Assembly (NCBI GenBank): GCA_964020155.1
Contig: OZ026553.1
Span: forward strand, 3,521,509-3,585,508
Direction: 5' to 3'
Origin: Chondrilla cf. caribensis
Taxonomy: Eukaryota; Porifera; Demospongiae; Chondrillida; Chondrillidae
DNA: 64,000 nt
In this document: positions 28,446 to 40,207 of the stretch, piece by piece
How positions within the stretch are numbered: the first letter of the stretch is position 1
How the letters are laid out: each line of letters starts with the position of its first letter
Made by a program: the position numbers and the translations under genes
Notes under the pieces: generated by a model
What the model saw: the letters and a program-made list of their open reading frames with translations, nothing else
Databases searched by the model: none
Told to the model about the DNA's origin: nothing

Positions 28446-28451
28446 AATAAA
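28446..28451 (+). promoter_or_regulatory. Candidate polyadenylation signal
   Basis: AATAAA 78 nt after the stop of the 27.8-kb gene; T-rich DNA follows. A later signal is also possible, as the 3' flank stays T-rich to about 28620. Confidence 0.45.
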
Positions 28452-29970
28452 ACTCGCCCCGTACTTTGTAACTTCTAGGTTTTGCATAACATTTCTGCAT
28501 TTTGTGAAATCAGTAAAGAAAAAAACAGTGCTCATGATAATATTAGTATTCTTTTATGTCTTATTGTACTTGCTGCTGATTGATACATACTGTTTCATTA
28601 TATTACAGTTTGTACACTGTTTTGCAGATAAAAAAGACAAAACTATCATAACGTACTGTCATTGCTATATCTATGCAGTCACGTGTGACACTGTATGTAT
28701 TTGTGTGCGCGTGTATGTGTGTATGATAAGGGCAAACACAAAAATGCACCCCATTCTATGTGCATGCACACACAACACAAATGCACATACACACATGGAA
28801 GCATACATACGTAGTGATCAAGTCATTGACAATGGCATCCCCACCAGTATACCATGAACTAGACCTGTACTCCCTCAGCAATCGAGCAACTACACTCACA
28901 CTATGCACAGCTATGTATGTACGTACTGGAACCAACACAGAATTTCAAAGTTTGGGAAATTGTATCGAAAGTCTCCAGTGTGGGCTCTCTGTATACATAA
29001 GTGACTTTGTGTGTACACTACAAACTGAAACCGGACAAAATTCATGAATAAAATTCTGTTGCATAATAATGTGTACATTCACATACACATCTGCACATTA
29101 ATTATGAACATGGAGTTACATTGAGTTACTGAAGGATAATTCTTTATGCTTGCACTTACGTGCATACACATACGTACACATACACTGACATGCATAAAAT
29201 ATACATAATAGTCTCAAGCAAATAAAATTAATACACATGCACATCACATCAATCTCCTGGAAAGAGGGGTATTTGGATAGTTGACATCCTATGGATAAGT
29301 TGGAATATAATGGAAATCTCTAACCACAGTGGTCTTTCTGTGTTAGAGTATGTAATGTAAATTAAGTGTGCACAGTAGATGGTATATACATATATATAGA
29401 CTGATTTATGACTTGAATTCAGAGTATACATACGTATGTACTGCATTATACCTATTGAAACTATTGCAATGAGCAGAAAATAAATGATAGTAACTATCCA
29501 CACAACTAAGCACATCACAAGGTCACACTTCATGATGACAAAAGGTACAGTGGGAAAGCTAGACATTATGGAGTGCCCTTTGATTGCGATGTAAGACATT
29601 TATGGATTTACGTATATCATACTTCCGGATCGATATCATACATCTGGATCTGTATTATACATCAGGATCTGTATTATACATCAGGATCTTTATCATACGT
29701 CTGGATACCATGTGACAATATGATGTAACCACATAGGCATTGCTAAACACCTGTATGTATGATATGATAGATACAGATGTATGATATAGACCCAGACGTA
29801 AGATTATAGATCTGGATGTCATGGCAACCCTGTAAAATAGCCTACATTGGCTAAGTGGTCCCATTTCCTTATAATTCAATGAAATGAAATGAAATGAAGA
29901 TGTATACCATAAAACCACAAATTTCTTACATCACAATCTGTAGGTAATTTTTACACAAATGGCACCCTAT

Positions 29971-29976
<6 letters not shown>
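28452..29976. other. Intergenic DNA; short interrupted repeats at 29620-29820
   Basis: The long open frame after the stop at 28368 is hydrophobic because the sequence is T-rich, not because of coding selection. Near 29620-29700, four to five 18-19-bp units of ATACATC(A/T)GGATCTGTATT occur, and inverted relatives (AGATCTGGATGT / ACAGATGTATGATA) lie at 29765-29820. Confidence 0.5.
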
Positions 29977-30034
<58 letters not shown>

Positions 30035-30047
30035 CACACACACACAC

Positions 30048-30112
<65 letters not shown>

Positions 30113-30123
30113 CACACAACACA
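29977..30123. repeat. (CA)n microsatellite with AACAC interruptions
   Basis: About 145 bp of CA interrupted by single-A slips (CAACAC) at four to five places. Confidence 0.95.
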
Positions 30124-30988
30124 CCAATACACAGTGAGTGAGAGAAACAAGTGTAAACACATGGCAGACTGTGTTGGAGACCAGTTTCACATCTCATCAT
30201 GATAGTAACTACCCACATACATAAAGTATGTAGGCATATACAGTAGGACTTCCTTAAAACAAACACCCTCAAAACAAATCGCTCAACATAAGCAAACTTG
30301 TGAGCATTGCTTGGTTTTCTGTGGTATAGTGTACACATAGTAATGAAATCCTGATAATAACAGCATTTGATATCAAAACTGTTTTTGTTGTTCTCTTATA
30401 GTATGTCTTCACGTGCTTCTGCTGTATGTACATACACATTATTGTAACAAAGATAATAGCTTGAATGGGAGAACAACACTACACTGATCCTAGTCTCTCT
30501 ATCTTCAGTAGTACTAGTCATTGTTGCTGCTATACCTTCTTTGTGCAAATTTGCAAGGATTTGGTTGGTCATTTTGTCTTCCGTTTTTAGAAAAGACGAT
30601 TCTTTGGGGAACACAGACATTCAATCGAGCAGGCATCTTTAACACATTATCGAAATCAAACTATAACGTACGTAGGTCACTCATATCTGTGATCGTTACA
30701 CTATGTTGCCCAATACCAAAAGACCGTACATGGCACATTGTTTTGATAATAAGTGTTAATGTGATACGAGGTTGTGGAGGCTTTGCAAGGTACTCTCGAA
30801 GTGGTAGGATTACTACTTTTAGTCACTGCTGTATTTATGGATTGCTTCCTACCTCTTACGTAGATCCGGGTTGTGTCACATTCCACTGCAACACAACCAA
30901 TGCCCTATTGTGTACATACAGGAGTTCATGGACATATGCATGTATGATGTACGTATGCTTCATACAAAATATGCATATCATGTACAAT
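30124..30988. other. Intergenic DNA; unsupported ORFs
   Basis: Contains a 157-codon plus-strand ORF (30521-30994) and a minus ORF (30620-30396). The plus ORF lacks an upstream promoter and any recognisable domain. I leave both unannotated as genes. Confidence 0.35.
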
Positions 30989-31133
30989 CAGTGAATACTT
31001 GTTAATTTACCACAAACTCGTAGTACTAATAAAAATAAATGAGTAATCATGAAATTACAGTTCATCCGCCAAACTCATTGATCCACCATGTTTTATAAAA
31101 CAAAAATTGCAGCAGATTGAGGGGAATTCCCTG
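30989..31133. mobile_element. MITE, CAGTGAATA family
   Basis: The left end CAGTGAATACTTGTTAATTT matches the 27340 element. The reverse complement of the right end is CAGGGAATTCCCCTCAATCT. It contains ATCCGCCA and TGATCCACC motifs typical of this family. TA follows the right end; AT precedes the left. Confidence 0.55.
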
Positions 31134-31329
31134 TACATACATACACAGATGTACTCAGTGATGATAATATCTAAAATGCATATTGTACAGTATCTGCAGG
31201 GCAAGTTAGGTACGTATGTATATACGTATGTAACCATACTGATGTATGAACAGAAACACATTAAATTTTAGTAATGGTATAAATACAAAACCACATATTC
31301 TACCACATAATTCACTTATTGGATACCAC

Positions 31330-31785
31330 CTCATGATGGGTGATGTAATCACTATTATTAGCACAAATACGGGAACTATGAAGTGGAAAGTATCTCGTGG
31401 GGTTAATCAAATTAGGGTGGAAGCTTTTCAAGTTAACTAGTCTTTGTCAGATCCTGGATGTACAGTAAGTTCACTGGAAAGCCCCATCCATTGTGAATGT
31501 GGGTAACAGTGGAACTGTAAGGTGTCACCCCCTGACCATGACTGCTGTGTCACTGTGACCAAGCTAGAGGTCACAGAAACTAGTTGTAAATGCTGTCTGA
31601 AGCACTGTACATATGTACATACATTCATTACACTGTGAATACTTCGTAATCAAACACTTCCATAACCCAACATATGTACCTTGTAACCTGAACACCTGAC
31701 CTTACCATACGACCACATTCTGAGACACTATTATCACCATAGAGTATATCATAGAACCTACATAATCGAACTGTCATTATCTTTG
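31330..31785 (-). repeat. Dispersed repeat, inverted copy of 24235-24710
   Basis: See the partner. This copy carries an ORF on the minus strand ending PHSQWMGLSSELTVHPGSDK; the sister ORF stops sooner. The two copies are about 7 kb apart in opposite orientation. Confidence 0.8.
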
Positions 31786-31794
31786 TTCATTCCA

Positions 31795-32010
31795 CCATGC
31801 AGTGTACACTGTGTACTTATCGACAGACAGCTCTGGTGAGGTGGGGGCAATCCTGATATGGGTTGTTTGCACACAATGACAAAGGTGAGTTGAGCGTGGG
31901 TGGGGGAAACCCTTTAGGGGAATCTGAGAGTAAGAACATTCCTCTAAAGGTTACAGTAGTCATAAATACGTACATTCAATGGCTGCACATCACAAGACTT
32001 CCACATCCCT
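31795..32010 (+). repeat. Dispersed segmental duplicate, copy 3 of 3
   Basis: CTCTGGTGAGGTGGGGGCAA, GAGCGTGGGTGGGGGAAACC and CACATCACAAGACTTCCACA match 17095-17280 closely. Confidence 0.8.
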
Positions 32011-32079
32011 ATGAAATCAATCTGTCATTCACCATTGAGCTTAGCGGAGGCTCCATTCCCCCCTACTGCAATATCACAA

Positions 32080-32350
32080 ACAGCACATACAGTACACAGA
32101 GTACACACAGTACATACCATGCACACTGTATACACAGTACAAATAGTACATACAGTACATACAGTATACACAGTACATACGTATGTCCTACAATCGTAAA
32201 ATGCATCTCCAGTATATCCTGTAATAAGTATGGACAGGAGGAAATACCCTTTCCAGGAATTACTGGGTAAGTACACCTATGTAGGTAGGTAGCTAATCTG
32301 AAACTAGCCCTGAATCCAGTCAATAGGGAATATGGCAATATCACAGACTG
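32080..32350 (+). repeat. ACATACAGT array with attached flank, copy 1
   Basis: About ten 9-12-bp units of the type AGTACATAC/AGTACACAC (32085-32185), followed by CGTAAAATGCATCTCCAGTA, GTATGGACAGGAGGAAATAC and CTAGCCCTGAATCCAGTCAA. The same array plus flank recurs at 35205-35740 and 35741-36215. Confidence 0.8.
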
Positions 32351-32531
32351 ACACATTGAACACAACAACACTAATCAACATCAACACATACCAGGGTTTT
32401 CTTCTAATAACATTGCAACAGTGGATCAACCTACATCAATATAGTTACAGTTCACTAGACTGAATACTAGGTCATAACTCATTGTTTCTTTGCATACAAC
32501 AAAAACATAGGCACCACACACACACACACAC

Positions 32532-32621
<90 letters not shown>

Positions 32622-33058
32622 GTGGTATCACTTAGACACAAAAATGTTATGGTAACTGGTATATATGCATAATACATACTATGATAAAATGAAATAACTC
32701 CTACTGAGAATAAACATTGCATCATGTGTGTACAGATTTCCAAAAAGTAATATGGGCGGCATTGATCTTAGCGGAGTCTCCCATCCCCTACTGCTATATC
32801 CCAGACTGACACATTGAACACATCAACACTAATTAACATGGACACATACCAGGGTTTTCCTGTAACAACATTTCAACAGTTGATTTGACCACATTACTAG
32901 CTCCAGTTCACTAGACTGAACACTAGACCATGACTCATCACATACTCCATGGTGTGAACATTGCATATTTGCATATAACATACACATAGGCAATCACACA
33001 AAACTACACAGATACACACACACACACACACGCACATACACACACACCAGTTGTGAAA

Positions 33059-33097
<39 letters not shown>

Positions 33098-33245
33098 AGT
33101 TGTGAAATCACACACAAAGACACAAGAAATGTTATGATAACTGTATATACGCACAATTATGTATGCTATAATGAAGTAACTCCTACTGAGAATCAACATT
33201 GCATCACGTGTGTACATATTTTCCCAAAAGTAATACAGGCCGCCT
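32351..33245 (+). repeat. Tandem pair of ~480-bp repeats, each with an internal (CA)n tract
   Basis: Unit 1 is about 32300-32755 and unit 2 about 32756-33245. Each has CATTGAACAC, CATACCAGGGTTTTC, GTTCACTAGACTGAA, a CA tract, then GTTGTG.(A/T)ATCAC, AAATGTTATG.TAACTG, AACTCCTACTGAGAAT and GTGTGTACA.ATTT. In unit 2 the CA tract and CCAGTTGTGAAATCAC are themselves duplicated (33047 and 33095). Units are related to 17560-17812. Confidence 0.8.
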
Positions 33246-33879
33246 TTGGCAGCCCATCAAACCTTCCCATAGTAAGCATTGAAGGGCAATGTATGTAATA
33301 GTATACTTAAACTATACTGTATATTCAGTATGTATATACGTATACGTGACATTGTATGCTTGCTTTGTTTAATTCAGCAGAGGTGAGGTGCCTATTGCAT
33401 CGAATTATGCAATGTAAAGGGTGATGGACAGACCACACAGACTGACCTCACAGTCTGTAAATAAGGGTAGTGTTCACAAGTACATCCAGCTGTATACTTG
33501 TTTGTTATAATTGTTTGTTAATATTATTACACAATGCATCTATTGCACAAAGACCACAATCAAAGGGTGCCCATTGCACAATGAGATGTACAGAGAGGCC
33601 AGGCATACATAACAGATGTGTAGTTGAAGTACGTAGGAAATGTTCACTTTCCCACTCTGTGCTGCTCAATGTCAAATATTGTACCGTATCATGTACTGTA
33701 ATGACTTCATTTTAGAGATTACGTTAACAGGAGAATATAAGTATGGACGTACGTATGTTTACCACTTCCTCTAGCTCCAAAAGTTTCATACTGTGTTACA
33801 TTTTCATAATAATATACACTGACCATGAAATTTGAATCAGCTCATGAAATGAGACCACTTGAGTAGTGCCACAGGTAGT
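33246..33879. other. Intergenic DNA
   Basis: No gene supported. Confidence 0.3.
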
Positions 33880-34095
33880 CTCAACACGGCCTCAACAGTT
33901 AGTGGTACCGTAGGTGGTGGCCTCAACAGTGAGTGGTACCGTAGGTGGTGGCCTCAACAGTTAGTGGTACCACAGGTGGCCTCAACAGTGAGTGGTACCA
34001 TAGGTGGTCACAACAGTGAGTGGTACCATAGGTGGTCACAACAGTGAGTTGTACCATAGGTGGCCTCAACAGTGAGTGGTACCATATAGGTGACC
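33880..34095. repeat. Minisatellite, CTCAACAGTGAGTGGTACC unit
   Basis: About eight units of 24-33 bp built on AACAGTGAGTGGTACC(A/G)TAGGTGG, with some units lengthened by GTGGC. The encoded S/G/W/H-rich peptides are an artefact of the repeat. Confidence 0.9.
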
Positions 34096-35204
34096 TTAAT
34101 AGTGAAATAGTGACAGTTAGCTATAAAGTTCCCACAAAGAAGGGAATGCCAAGTTTCTTCAAGATGAAACACTATTGGAACAGTTATGTTGTCCCCTCGA
34201 TGTATACCGTCAAGAAGGTACATATCCTTAGAGGTATGCAGATATATTCAACAATGTTTCAAAGGAATTTCACACCCACTGAATCTGACAACCTTTGCCT
34301 GTACCGTTATCCACACTGTTAGCAATACCCATGTCCCTGTAATCAAGTCCAACCACATCAACCCACCATTGTATACATAAGAGTGTACCCATGTTACACA
34401 TGTATACACATGTACACATGTACGTACGTGTTTGCACACAACTGAAGCATATGTATATGTAGTAGTTATACCCCATAGGCACATTCATTTACGCATGCTG
34501 GTATCGATGGAGGTTTTCAACAAAGAACAGCAAGAAGGCCTAATAACACTGCAGCAATCATTGTTCGTTTGGTAAATTTAATACTCTGAGGCTAATTGTT
34601 TTGGCAAGTTTCCTCTACCATTTGTTTGTTCGATAGATATTCTATGGCTCATGGGTTCAGCAAGTTCCCTTATTCGTTCGGTGAATATTCTGAGGCTTGG
34701 CTAGTTTCCTTGTTTGTTTGGTGAATTTTCCGAGGCTCACAGGTTCAGTAAGTTTCCCTGTTCGTTCGGTAAATATTCCAAGGCTTGTTAGATTAATTAG
34801 TGCCATTTGCAAAAACTGGTGTTCATCACAAATGCACCCCAGTATATCACGTACGTACTCCTGTCGGCACTTTAGTAGTTTATTGAAAATGCCCACACAT
34901 TGTGGTACACGTACGTATATACACTACGTATGAATATGAGCACATATAGGTGCATGCAGCATGTGTGTCTACTGGGTCCATTTCACTACAATTAAACCCT
35001 ATACAAACTTGTTAGGAGATTCGTAACCTGAAGACTGTACATGTAACTCAATAGCTATTACAGCTATAGCAATAGTTGTTACACTCTACAACTTGACGGA
35101 AAAAAGGCCATACAGATATGCTATTATGCACTATGAACTAGAATCTGAGTTTTAGTCCTCCATGTATGAAGCTGACTACTGCTATGTGCTGCATGGAAAC
35201 CTTG
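34096..35204. other. Intergenic DNA with a degenerate tandem repeat at 34590-34795
   Basis: At 34590-34795, three to four loose units share GTTCGTTCGGT(A/G)AATATTC and AGGTTCAGTAAGTTTCC. Nothing else recognised. Confidence 0.5.
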
Positions 35205-36215
35205 TGTACATACAGCACATATAGTACATAAAGTATGTACAGTACATACAGTACATACAGCACACACAGTACATACAGTACACACAGTACATACGTACAG
35301 CACACACAGTATATACAGTACACACAGTATACACAATACGTACAAATAGTATGAACGTATGTCTCACAATCACAAGGTGCATCTCCAGCATTTCCTGTAA
35401 TAAGTATGAACAGGAGGAGATACCCTTTCTAGGATACAAAGAACAGCAAGAAGGCCTAATAACCCTTTCTAGGGTATTTCCGGGCAAGTACACCTAGGTA
35501 GCTGATCTGGAACTAGCCCTGAATCCAGTCAGTTGGGAATATGGTCTGACTATGGCTTACACAGTTAATAAATTAAATATGTATGCTTACACGCCTACTT
35601 TGTATGAATGTACACATAGGAAAACATGAAGCATTCCTGTCCAGTCATGCACACCTCTGCCAATTATTGAGAATATTATTATTTCATCACATTGAAATCA
35701 ACCTTCAAGTGAGGTAAAAAGGAGAAAACCATTAATGGTACATACGTACATACAGCACATATAATACAACAAGTATGTAGAGTACATACAGTACATACAG
35801 TACATACAGTATACACAGTACATATGTCCTACTATCGCAATGTGCATCTCCAGTATTGTGATGAGTATGGACAGGAGGAAATACCCTTTCTAGGGTATTT
35901 CCGGGCAAGTACACCTACGTAGGCACATAGGTAGCTGCTCTGGAACTAGCCCTGCACCCAGTCAATTGGGAATATGCTCTGATTATGGCTTACACAATAA
36001 TAAATTAAGTATGCATACTTACGCGCCTACTTTGCATGAATGCACACACAGTGTATGCAATGAAACGAAATGGCCCAGGGACACACGAAGCATTCTTGTC
36101 CAATCATGTGTACCTCTGCCAATTATTGAGAATATTACACAAATGTTTCTCATCACATTGAAGTCAACCTTCAAGTGAGGTAAAAAGGAGAAAACCATTA
36201 ATGGTAGACTTCTGA
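35205..36215 (+). repeat. Tandem duplication of a ~510-540-bp segment headed by an ACATACAGT array
   Basis: Copy 1 is about 35205-35740 and copy 2 about 35741-36215. Each begins with a (ACATACAGT)n-type array, then GTGCATCTCCAG, GGGTATTTCCGGGCAAGTAC, CTGGAACTAGCCCTG, GCCTACTTTG.ATGAATG, CCTCTGCCAATTATTGAGAA and AGGTAAAAAGGAGAAAACCA. Copy 1 contains a small internal repeat (AAGAACAGCAAGAAGGCCTA also occurs at 34526). Confidence 0.85.
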
Positions 36216-38190
36216 AAAGGCACCATATCACAGAAAAGAGAGGTAGTGTACAAACAGACCATGGAAAAAAGACAGCCATTTCCTCTTCCAAAGCCTACTC
36301 ATTACTGGGCTCAGTCAAAGTGTCTACAATTTCTTGTTAGTAAGTGATGAGTTAGGATACCTATGTATGTAGCATGTCTACAAGTCAAAAGATATCTAAA
36401 GTAAACAATATGACCTGTATTCAGTCAAACAATGGTCAATTATCAACTACATATTGTAAACATTGCAATCCACCATTCAGATAAACCACACTTCTTCATT
36501 GAAAACAACTTGCGTAGTCTAACTTTCATTTACATTTTGTTGTGATCAGCAGTGTAGAAGTAGGTATATTGAACAAGCTCACACAAATAATGAAATGAAA
36601 GACTAGAAACACAGTGCAACTTGCTTAGTACGTAAATACCCTGGTTAGTCCGATGGTATATTATTATACATACATATACTGTAATTCTATATAATAATAT
36701 TATGTAGGTACCTACGCATGTTCACTTTGGTCTGTCTCCATCTATGTATGTAAACTTTGTCAACAAATACTGATAAAGTATGCACGTGTCTCTGATAAGA
36801 AGTACAGATTTGATTAGTGTATCCTTCAGTTAAGGTACCTACTAAACAAGTATAGGATTACATTATTACTGTATATGCATGTTTACGTACATACGCACGC
36901 ATCCAGGTTGTGGTATAGTACAGACAGTGTTGTGGGCATATGCATATTGGAGAGTTATTTCACCAAATAACACAGTTTTATGCATCATCATACACTCACA
37001 GGCATGTGAACAACAAATACTGTACTACAATTCACACACACCCTGCAAGCATCCATGCTGAGTGCCCAGGGGGAAAGGGTAAATGGTCTTGACCGATGGG
37101 CAGAAAACATAACTACATTAACAGCTCACACACAGGAACCCTTGGTATGCCTGAGTGAACTCTGATATGGGCACTATTCAAACATAGGACAGAAATGGAA
37201 AACAAAGATGTAATTGAATTATCTGGCAAGACTGCTGACTCAGCAGTTTCACTGCCTCTTTTCCACAACTCTTGGGATTGTGGTTTGACAGAACACTCCC
37301 TGAAACACAAGGAGTAGATAACAAGGATGTACAAAGGTGCACTCTAGGAATTAGGGACTACTGAACTATGAAAGAATGCACAAATTGAAATGCAGTGAAA
37401 CCTTTGACAAAGGGCACTCTTGAAGAAGGACATATATGCATATGAAATAGAAATTACCTCCTCACAAAGGGTTTCTCCTACAATATTAATATACGTACAT
37501 ATGTATGTACATGTATGCTGTATACATGCATTCACACCTTATACACACCAGATGTTGTGGCAAATCTTGAACTTTGACCTCACTATGTGTTACCATCATT
37601 GTTCAAACACTGACTCACCATGGTAACATTGACAAATGTCCCTGTTACCATGGCGAGTCCACACAAATACAAGAATTAACACACAATAATCCACAGTAGA
37701 TCATGTCTACAGTTGGATATCCCATTTTTCAATGAAATCCTTTATTGACTTACAACAGTGCATCAAAGAAATGGTAAACTATTGGAAACATAATAAAGTC
37801 ATATTTCCTGGAATAAATAGGTAGGTATTCAGTCATGAGATGAGATTTATAATAAAATGGCTGAGTTTTCAGAAGAAATGCTATCAAAATTGGACACTAG
37901 TACACACAACGTCCTGTCAATGTACACATGTAAGTGACTTGATATGTGGTGCTTTTTAGGGGATAAATTAGATGTACTGCGCAATGTAGAATAAATGTAA
38001 GTTTACAAACACATAAGGGATGACCATCACTCACAAAAGATGCCATATACTGTCGAAAAGTGATGATCCGGGAGAAAATGCCGAAAGGACTCACTCTGCC
38101 TGATCTCTAACCGCAATCGCGTTAATCATAACGAGGAAATAAACTCACGTGCAGGGGCGTTAACCATCCGGCAGGACAGAAACCTGACAA
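36216..38190. other. Intergenic DNA; CAGTGCAACTTGCTTA repeat at 36611-36840
   Basis: The repeat copy (CAGTGCAACTTGCTTAGTAC to CCTTCAGTTAAGGTACCTAC) matches 16198-16350. About 37391 has a transposon-end-like CAGTGAAACCTTTGAC whose partner I cannot find. No gene is supported. CpGs become common from about 38060, approaching the next gene. Confidence 0.45.
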
Positions 38191-38191
38191 G

Positions 38192-38201
38192 TATAATATT
38201 A
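38192..38201 (+). promoter_or_regulatory. Candidate TATA element of the 38.3-kb gene
   Basis: TATAATATTA in a stretch where CpGs reappear (CTAACCGCAATCGCGTTAAT near 38107; CGAACGCCGAGGG near 38222). It predicts a start near 38220, about 60 nt before the ATG. Confidence 0.45.
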
Positions 38202-38279
38202 TGGGTAAAAACACAGATACTCGAACGCCGAGGGGGACATCAGTTCGCAGCTACATGTAATTTTAGACGCGGAAGATAG

Positions 38280-38906
38280 ATGAGCGCCGTTGGAGGAGAC
38301 AATAGTGACTTTCTGTTGCCGATAATAAATTTCCCTACTGAGGAGGAATCAGATCCGTTTCCAGTAACTATTGTAGCTCAGCAAGAATCGCCAGGTCGAA
38401 GTGGTGACTGCAGCCTTGTATCTACACCCTTAAATCGAGTAGAGAACAGCGATCAGGAAGTTACCGATAGCAGTGTCCACTTGGAGAGTCCACCCAGCGA
38501 AGCCTCTACCACAGTCGACCCTCGCGGGACTGATATCTACCGTCCTGACGCGGAGCAAGTCCTTAGATTAGAAAGTCAATCCAACGACCGCGAATTCGCA
38601 GCTACCATGATGGATGATGTTGACAGTAGGGATCGACCTCATGTGGCTACCTATCGTCCTACCTTGAACCCAGTCTTGGGTGGAAATGAAACCCTTGTTG
38701 TGGGAGAAGAGTTCACTGATGATTTGAAAGGAAATCGCAATCGGGATGAGACTTTGAGGGAATCCTGCGGCCGTCCGCAGTTTCCAATTCCACGCCCTAG
38801 GCCTTCTACCTTGATAGAGAAAGATAGAACCGTTGGAGTCGATAAATTCAGACGCGAACGTGACCGTGGTGATGGAAAGACACGTTCAAGTCCCAATCAT
38901 AATTAA
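38280..38906 (+). CDS. Small hydrophilic, probably disordered protein; intronless
   Basis: 208 residues from ATG to TAA. The ATG is about 60 nt after the predicted start site. I do not recognise the protein. It begins MSAVGGDNSDFLLPIINFPT, followed by an acidic/Ser-rich half (EEESDPFPVTIVAQQESPG). A mixed-charge middle follows, then a basic Arg-rich C-terminus (RPQFPIPRPRPSTLIEKD, then FRRERDRGDGKTRSSPNHN). No membrane helix, signal peptide or domain is visible. It matches the 20.2- and 27.8-kb genes in size, strand, lack of introns, promoter layout, CpG retention and acidic-to-basic polarity, but does not share a clear motif. Treat it as an architectural analogue rather than a proven homologue. 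Confidence 0.65.
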   Translation: MSAVGGDNSDFLLPIINFPTEEESDPFPVTIVAQQESPGRSGDCSLVSTPLNRVENSDQEVTDSSVHLESPPSEASTTVDPRGTDIYRPDAEQVLRLESQSNDREFAATMMDDVDSRDRPHVATYRPTLNPVLGGNETLVVGEEFTDDLKGNRNRDETLRESCGRPQFPIPRPRPSTLIEKDRTVGVDKFRRERDRGDGKTRSSPNHN

Positions 38907-39419
38907 ATGGCATTGCGTGAAAATACATCTTACACTATATTATATTGCACTTGTTAACGTTATGTCGTAAATCGCGGAAAGGTTGGGTGTCAGAAGTCAT
39001 AGATGTGCGTTACGATTAGTATTGTTACTACAGCAGTTACTGTCTATTTGTTTAATTCTGTATATTTTGTAGGTTTTATTTTGTTTTGCCAGTATTGTGA
39101 AGGTCCTATGTCAAGATATTGCCTAACCCGTATTTGGTGCACCTTTGCAATTTTTTATTTATGTTTCCCTATATACAACAAACCTAACATCTTCAGTGAG
39201 ACTGTTGTGTGCAGCTGTACTGATCAGCTGGGTTATTATGACCACCACTAGATGAATATTCATTATTGTTGAATTAGATAAAGTCATCACCGACAAGCTA
39301 CACGATTCATATGATGAAGTTGCAATGAATACGATTGTTACCTAGCACATTCCAGCAATACCTCATATGGTTGCTTGCAACGAATGGTCATCATGGTTGC
39401 AGATTCGAATCTTTTAGCA
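38907..39419 (+). other. 3' flank of the 38.3-kb gene and HACL1 upstream region
   Basis: T-rich with ATTTA/TATTTAT motifs (about 39157). An ORF at 39003-39251 looks like UTR. No AATAAA close to the stop; GATAAA occurs near 39276. Confidence 0.4.
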
Positions 39420-39462
39420 GATATTTCCGGATTTTCCAGTATGAAGAAAATCCGGAAATATC
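39420..39462. promoter_or_regulatory. Perfect 17-bp inverted repeat with ETS-type sites upstream of HACL1
   Basis: Arms GATATTTCCGGATTTTC and GAAAATCCGGAAATATC are exact reverse complements around a 9-nt spacer, 47 bp before the first coding ATG. Each arm contains a CCGGA(A/T) core. It could be a paired ETS-factor site in the promoter/5' UTR or an RNA hairpin in the leader. Confidence 0.55.
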
Positions 39463-39508
39463 CATCCTTCGGTGGAAAATGGCTTTCTAAAATGAAACTC
39501 ACCTATTG

Positions 39509-39691
39509 ATGCAGAAAGCAGCGTGTGTTGTTACGCACAAACTCATGGAAGGTTGCGACGTTATAAGCAAGTCCTTGCGGGACCAAGGCGTTCAATACGT
39601 ATTTGGGATAGTCGGTATTCCCGTGACAGAACTAGCGGTTGCCTTCCAGAATGCTGGACTAACGTACATAGGAATGAGGAACGAACAAGCG
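39509..39691 (+). CDS. HACL1: 2-hydroxyacyl-CoA lyase, coding exon 1
   Basis: 61 codons from ATG to a GCG|GTGAGG donor (phase 0). [18 protein letters not shown] and YIGMRNEQA match the N-terminal thiamine-diphosphate (Pyr) domain of peroxisomal 2-hydroxyacyl-CoA lyase, which cleaves 2-hydroxyacyl-CoA during alpha-oxidation of phytanic and 2-hydroxy fatty acids. The Glu in RNEQA is the position of the conserved Glu that activates the cofactor in this enzyme class. A second in-frame ATG at 39545 is an alternative start. The short leader peptide before GCDVISKSL fits the family. Exons 2 and 3 continue the alignment; the rest of the ~570-residue enzyme is not seen. Peroxisomal location is family knowledge, since the C-terminal targeting signal is absent here. 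Confidence 0.85.
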
Positions 39692-39919
39692 GTGAGGAGC
39701 GGTATCATTGTGTGTCGACGAGCAGGGAGCATTGTCTCTGATGAGTGTGCTTACTGTATGCATGTCATCAGAGGAGCTCATTGTCCAGCACCAGGTCCAT
39801 GTATTGTGTTACCTCTGATGAAGAGTAGGTCGATGTATTGTAACAGTACTTACAGTCTTTGTGTGCATGTGTATGGGTGTGTGTGGATACATTATATAGT
39901 GTGTCTTTATTGTTTGTAG

Positions 39920-39960
39920 GCAAGTTATGCTGCATCAGTGATTGGCTATCTTACTGATAG
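39920..39960 (+). CDS. HACL1: 2-hydroxyacyl-CoA lyase, coding exon 2 (41 nt)
   Basis: Acceptor TTGTTTGTAG|GCAAG and donor GATAG|GTGTGC. It encodes ASYAASVIGYLTD plus two bases of an Arg codon, continuing RNEQA directly as in the family (...EQA-x-YAAS-x-IGYLT-x-R...). Phases fit on both sides: exon 1 ends in phase 0, and exon 3 completes the AG|A Arg codon. The intron that follows begins with a ~250-bp TG tract. Confidence 0.85.

Positions 39961-40207
<247 letters not shown>

Noticed and set aside
28378..28857. 159-codon hydrophobic ORF after the 27.8-kb gene, and a similar one at 20650
   Set aside because: They start just after the stop codons in T-rich 3' UTRs; hydrophobicity follows from T-richness and the two peptides do not align convincingly.
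30521..30994. 157-codon plus-strand ORF
   Set aside because: No promoter, no domain, Cys/Tyr-rich composition, overlapped by other ORFs and running into a MITE.
33859..34047. Ser/Gly/Trp-repeat protein
   Set aside because: Encoded by a minisatellite with units of different length not divisible by three.
37391..37435. Transposon end-like CAGTGAAACCTTTGAC
   Set aside because: No inverted partner found within 1 kb.
39400..39412. tRNA T-arm-like GATTCGAATC
   Set aside because: No acceptor, D- or anticodon arms fit around it.
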